A stretch of DNA of 64,000 nt from Endotrypanum monterogeii. Lineage: Eukaryota; Euglenozoa; Kinetoplastea; Trypanosomatida; Trypanosomatidae. This document shows, one piece after another, positions 62,001-64,000 of this stretch (position 1 is its first letter; every line of letters starts with the position of its first letter). The notes beneath the pieces are model-generated. The model was given only the letters and a program-made list of their open reading frames with translations. It made no database searches and was not told the origin of the DNA. Made by a program: the position numbers and the translations under genes. The stretch covers positions 430,088 to 494,087 of the forward strand of contig CM007346.1 of the NCBI GenBank assembly GCA_000333855.2, in the 5' to 3' direction.

Positions 62001-63106
62001 GCGCCAGCGGACGGTCGGAAGCAACCGCCGCTTCGGATGCGGTAGAGTCGAGACTGTCGATGGAAGAGAGGCGCACTGTGGACGGTGACGTAGAGGCAGC
62101 GGCGGTGCGAGCTTCTCGATTTATGCCGGTGGTGATACCCCGTGCCCCAGTGGTACCTATCACCGCAGCGACAGTACCCGTCACCCACGCGGCGGAGAAA
62201 ACTACGACAGCTGCACACATCTTCGCCGGTGGATTTCGCCACGCATACCAGAGGCAGGATACCGATTCCGAACATGTGCTTGGCACATCCTCCTGGGTGC
62301 CGCGCCCGCCGCCGTTGATTGCTTTGGAGGACCTCAGCGACGAGGCACTGATAGAGATGATACAAGCCGAGCGGCTTTTGTGGCAGGCAACTGGGACAGC
62401 CCCAAAATCGGACATTCCCCCTCTCATGCCGCCTACACCGGCCCCTCCTGCAACCGGACTTAACACAGGGGTGTCTTGGGACGTATGGACCACCCGCGAT
62501 GTTCCCCGCTACGCTCCCCCGCCATTGACACCGGTAGAAGCAGCAGCCTCATCAACCCCCAAGTCTTCAGTGAACAAATCTGCAGGTGAGGATGGGGCCG
62601 CTGAGAAACCACCGCCGATCCCCCGCAGCGAGGCAGACATGTACTTCGCGTGTCCTCACTGGTGTCCCACCGTGCCAGATGCCCAGGGACTCCTAGAAGA
62701 AGGAAAGGCAACGCAGGCGTCGAAGCTGATGCGCCGTCTGCAGCAAGAAGCTGACCAAACCTCAAATAACGGACCACAAAGCGAGAAAGACGGTAAAGAC
62801 AATGAAGCAAACGAGTCCAGATGTGCCACCTCCTGTAGCGGAGCGAAGGCTGAGCGAGACGACAAGGTGAACGATCTGGTGCACGTGTTGCAGAGCACAC
62901 AGGGCAGTGATCCCAACGCCGACATCTACTGGGAAGTGGGCCACCTCTTCTCTCCCGAGCAGCGAGCGCGGTGCGGCGGCGGATGGGTACCTGAGCCGAT
63001 GCATGGACCCTTTGTCTTCGACACATCTGAGCGTGAAATGTGCCGCAGTGCTGATGGGCAAAGTTTCTATCCTAAAGTGATGCAGCGCGAAGTAGAGAAT
63101 ATGTAA
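56075..63106 (+). CDS. Giant MORN-repeat protein with two FYVE-type zinc fingers
   Basis: 2343 aa from the ATG at 56075; the GTG extension upstream translates a GT repeat. MORN repeats (pattern YxGxWxxGxxHGxG) occur in several groups: about residues 129-190, 225-400 (a regular run such as YNGDVYEGEWRDNCRHGRGKL), 475-574, 640-780, 1007-1042, 1459-1665 and one after the second finger (1758-1795). Finger 1 spans Cys1136 to Cys1236 and is degenerate, with RLHCTLC in place of RHHCRxCG. Finger 2 spans Cys1680 to Cys1749 and is near canonical, with RRHHCRLCG at 1692-1700 and RVCDAC at the end. FYVE domains bind PI3P on endosomes; MORN arrays bind lipids or scaffold cortical structures such as the flagellar-pocket collar region in trypanosomatids. 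The last 500 residues are low complexity, Pro/Ala/Glu-rich. Likely a membrane-linked scaffold; precise site is inference. Confidence 0.88.
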   Translation: MTTLGRDGVDSTPQYYDLNAPITRPVTTIQVESFVPREGMRPSLVLSDGSHYFGPVVEDNGYRIPCGCGIILFQQEAVVRPSLTATAAADRNKNKSNTGGFASFFWGRGSQQDGGASHASETLTALCKLYRPGDRYGGDWANGTFHGEGVLVTSTFTYHGTWREGQMRGRGTVCYTRKYVDYQPSHASSSGTGEGVGGLLLKGLSFVSPFDLTAGAAAPKEYIGDLDAEHYRHGMGMMQYYNGDVYEGEWRDNCRHGRGKLRMIDGEVYDGDWAFDKRHGNGKIMYPNGSVFKGSMESDQRNGEGIMRFANGDEFFGTFHKDRIDGHGTMRYRNGDVYEGSWRDQLRHGQGKYTLKRTGATMHGEFLSGLIHGEGTVIVPGFSTFVGIFIRGERTVGTMHWHQQPKARLPSDTTHSASASAAEGPSKPPEASTVVETQTSDSAASPPPGTSNSSVSAAVAPSAAVNRASTRHYLCYQGKWHGEHMHGRGLLWYTNGDFYAGNFNKSLRHGAGNMRYAAEKAEFSGQFVQGMRHGLGVLQRADKSIQAGRWQQDVFVEGYEGEWDGSTFYGIGRLTMPVDTFLALRSNNPSVKMSQVNSASGDVMNLDTASVSCTASEEGGGCNGGSSRVTATRKDLPPFFMQFVGAFRNGLRDGPGVLQLPALDGLIGSSLSLSGERKLGGGGGGGQRGHNGGGDSSNGNSPTPTPSMIIKGRWVREVLHCEKGVWAFPSGIVYIGGFLNGTRDAARACVWWPDGSVLESEWCGDTPSGAGIWHRRNRSNPVYKTMVSDAQHRVQAQGSSKKAPTNLPLICADTSGDHEASEEASPNGSGIIHGSEGDLLGASVPQWFMKPGLIAGGTSRSCDSDGGTDDMHNDLPHQRTLVDFSNHFTFYCTWSPYTIDVNTYASVVLPQIGRQTAPPPDNTTWPQLHHSPSMAAAFGAPQTSTVEAAKVGRSIQKNSSIAAPATATGSVGKAPPSSALWHVPTAKHLSACAKSLHLAEIPSSVTVGRASGKGVVYFDGGVVLSGEWLDNVPRLAVPYRPWSAFDEFITWQTNRPASRNCISTVPCPTAPRLQSCYTSALESAPEDVTGEPRRFSVRRTTVVLSPLGFRRDDTLAEHAAVSCTAPPPSPSPNLRCTFCSKDYSFFRKRLHCTLCLRSSCSACLGPMETDGLTRQEDVKALLQHAYVTAEQTVQLSAAATTKNSSTNTGNYPSLSAAQVDHAFDKGVSTVPVCADCVRAVLWKLRYTQLWIPITMFASVLEANEDQREALRNSGTKATQSTSNDETHRSDVTAGDPNIGGTGAVDLLGTAVHGNKSPQNVVENSPDAYVFLSGNDIPSRCATANLSDAAPAGTATPAFTSLVDSPASKYANRDSFGAMEAEGTATHHPPSNWLAPQSASRNSDVETSDSHAKESSSAATPLLSSRRCHHSESTPRSKSELLPPTQYITYSGYTSHTIPHLYGEMWWGRRYYYRGGFRAGERHGFGTQYMPNGEWYEGGFARNEWHGEGVYHLDDGSVLLGEFLNGKLHVLRYHGEVEEDKVFGVRPHGRGIGYSPDGSIYNGEWVHGLRHGTGMLHLADGISVYSGTFVSDAMEGMGKLVTTSGAYYGDFSRNKQNGKGLLFTADCVVEGSWINGTSSGFTRIYERDTGEVYETTYCDGNERDDCFTTPVVTEDSDASECGQCGTAFSFFLRRHHCRLCGDVFCDACTQHRATLPPSVTRNVGFHANSEVATPSASAVSEQQLRVCDACFLRLSQRRMLALRRYADGSVYAGCWSQGRWVSRGLYCRSDGLFVVMNTLGHALLPTACITKAKMQLKDDESEDIQKPKKRSAELPVGGLGIGHRPSRAAGVPPSPSILQDAAPAKELLDSVSESSPRKDLDAFLLWWATTRSRCGLHVPLDIALVSHYQLMPAQMLRGREATVKANSDTAMYLATPRRCTAEMPRTPSLAPVRLFVTLAESWRAMQAMVEGELPQACASGRSEATAASDAVESRLSMEERRTVDGDVEAAAVRASRFMPVVIPRAPVVPITAATVPVTHAAEKTTTAAHIFAGGFRHAYQRQDTDSEHVLGTSSWVPRPPPLIALEDLSDEALIEMIQAERLLWQATGTAPKSDIPPLMPPTPAPPATGLNTGVSWDVWTTRDVPRYAPPPLTPVEAAASSTPKSSVNKSAGEDGAAEKPPPIPRSEADMYFACPHWCPTVPDAQGLLEEGKATQASKLMRRLQQEADQTSNNGPQSEKDGKDNEANESRCATSCSGAKAERDDKVNDLVHVLQSTQGSDPNADIYWEVGHLFSPEQRARCGGGWVPEPMHGPFVFDTSEREMCRSADGQSFYPKVMQREVENM

Positions 63107-64000
63107 CCCCACAGCGTTGTCTTCCTCTCTCTGTGGGACTCCCGCCTCTGTTTTACTTCTACGTGGGATGTATTCCGTACATGACGAAGATATTATGCAA
63201 ACACATTTTTTGTTTGTTTGTTTGTTTTTATGTTGCTGTCGTCGTTTTTTTTTTTGCTTCATTTTTCCCCATCTGCCCCTCCCCTCTCAATTTTTCAGTG
63301 GCAGCACCCAGTGGTAGTCGCTAGGTGACCTCTCCTCGTGTAACAACACAAATAATGAAAAAAAAAAAAATATATATATATATATACTCATGACAGAAGG
63401 TACGGTGAGAGACAACAGCGCAACGGTTTGTGTGGGCCTTTCCCTACGCCACATGCGGGTAACGGACTCATAAAGGGGGTAATCTTTGTATGTTCCCTAC
63501 AACCACGCTTGTGAGGACACGCATGCACGCGTGCGTCACCGATGCAGCACTTCCTCCCTCCCTCCCTCCCTCCCCCCCCCACCTCGATTGATCCTTCACT
63601 AGTCTTCTCTCCGCTCTCCTCCCTCTCTCGCTATCGGCGGTAGCGCCAAGCGCAGCTCATGCAGTGTATATAAATACATATATATATTTATATTTATATT
63701 ATTATTTTCTTTTAGCGTTCTTCCTTTTTTTTTTTCGCTCCATCCCGATACACCAACAAGGAGAGAGTCAACTACTTGACCGACATTACGCTAAACGCAT
63801 CGATTAAGACACAAAGAAAAAAAAAAGAGGCGCTCCCGGGTCGGCGCCGTGGTGGCTTCGTTTGTCCTTTATCCATCACTTGATCTGATTAGCTCCTCTC
63901 ACCGTGCGCGCACTTGCAACAGGTTTGACTCTGTCTGTACAAGGAGAGAGGGAAAAACGCGATTCTCATTCACCACAACCAGTACGTGGGCATCACCTTT
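63107..64000. other. 3' spacer to window end
   Basis: Contains a TTTG repeat at about 63209-63226, a T run at 63245-63255, an A run then AT run at 63357-63385, CCCT repeats near 63553-63582, AT-rich sequence at 63664-63710, and a T run at 63727-63737 that may serve a gene beyond the window. No gene start with support before 64000. Confidence 0.55.

Noticed and set aside
1..64000. tRNA, rRNA, snoRNA cluster, CRISPR or strand-switch region
   Set aside because: No tRNA box pattern, rRNA segment, tandem snoRNA-type repeat or regularly spaced repeats were noticed by eye, and all genes face the same way. A covariance-model scan would be needed to exclude small RNAs.

Overview
The window reads as nuclear chromosomal DNA of a trypanosomatid, most like Leishmania or a close relative. 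All 17 supported protein genes lie on the + strand. They have no introns that I can see, and they are separated by 0.8-2.5 kb spacers full of polypyrimidine runs followed by AG, (GT)n, (AT)n and homopolymer tracts. This is the layout of a polycistronic unit processed by spliced-leader trans-splicing and polyadenylation. Two adjacent kinetoplastid-type mitochondrial DNA ligases support the assignment. Nuclear genes of this group start at ATG, so several long frames that open at GTG or TTG are trimmed here to an internal ATG. The species and chromosome were not determined.

Layout: 1-1630, 3' part of a J-domain plus DnaJ-X chaperone. 3388-6876, a divergent PROPPIN (ATG18/WIPI-like) protein. 7653-9398, a JMJD7-like JmjC oxygenase with an Asp tract. 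10262-13846, a WD40/Utp12 protein of the small-subunit processome (UTP5/WDR43-like). 15071-16123, an unknown membrane protein. 18041-18868, a small basic protein with an mS38-like motif. 19843-21054, an unknown, probably mitochondrial protein. 22408-24279 and 26409-27911, tandem ATP-dependent DNA ligases that each carry an N-terminal zinc ribbon of identical spacing. 28745-30556, a thioredoxin-fold protein without CxxC. 31792-36978, a large FUSC/ArAE-like membrane protein that follows an assembly gap (N at 31463-31482). 38156-40873, a GNL1-type circularly permuted GTPase. 41770-42351, prefoldin subunit 3. 43580-46912, a large unknown protein. 49434-51158, a WD40 protein with a myristoylation-type N-terminus. 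52322-53899, a membrane J-protein. 56075-63106, a giant MORN-repeat protein with two FYVE-type zinc fingers.

The genes do not form a functional operon; trypanosomatid units group unrelated genes. Themes present are mitochondrial/kinetoplast maintenance (ligases, candidate mitoribosomal protein), ribosome assembly (UTP5-like, GNL1), protein folding (two J-proteins, prefoldin) and membrane or phosphoinositide biology (PROPPIN, MORN-FYVE, FUSC). Expression differences would be set after transcription, probably by the long spacers and UTRs.

The least explained signals are a near-identical 160-bp element present twice in spacers 17 kb apart, a perfect 32-bp palindrome inside a coding region, a perfect 34-bp palindrome in a spacer, the paired zinc-ribbon ligases, and the double FYVE/MORN protein. 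I found no tRNA, rRNA, CRISPR or complete transposon.
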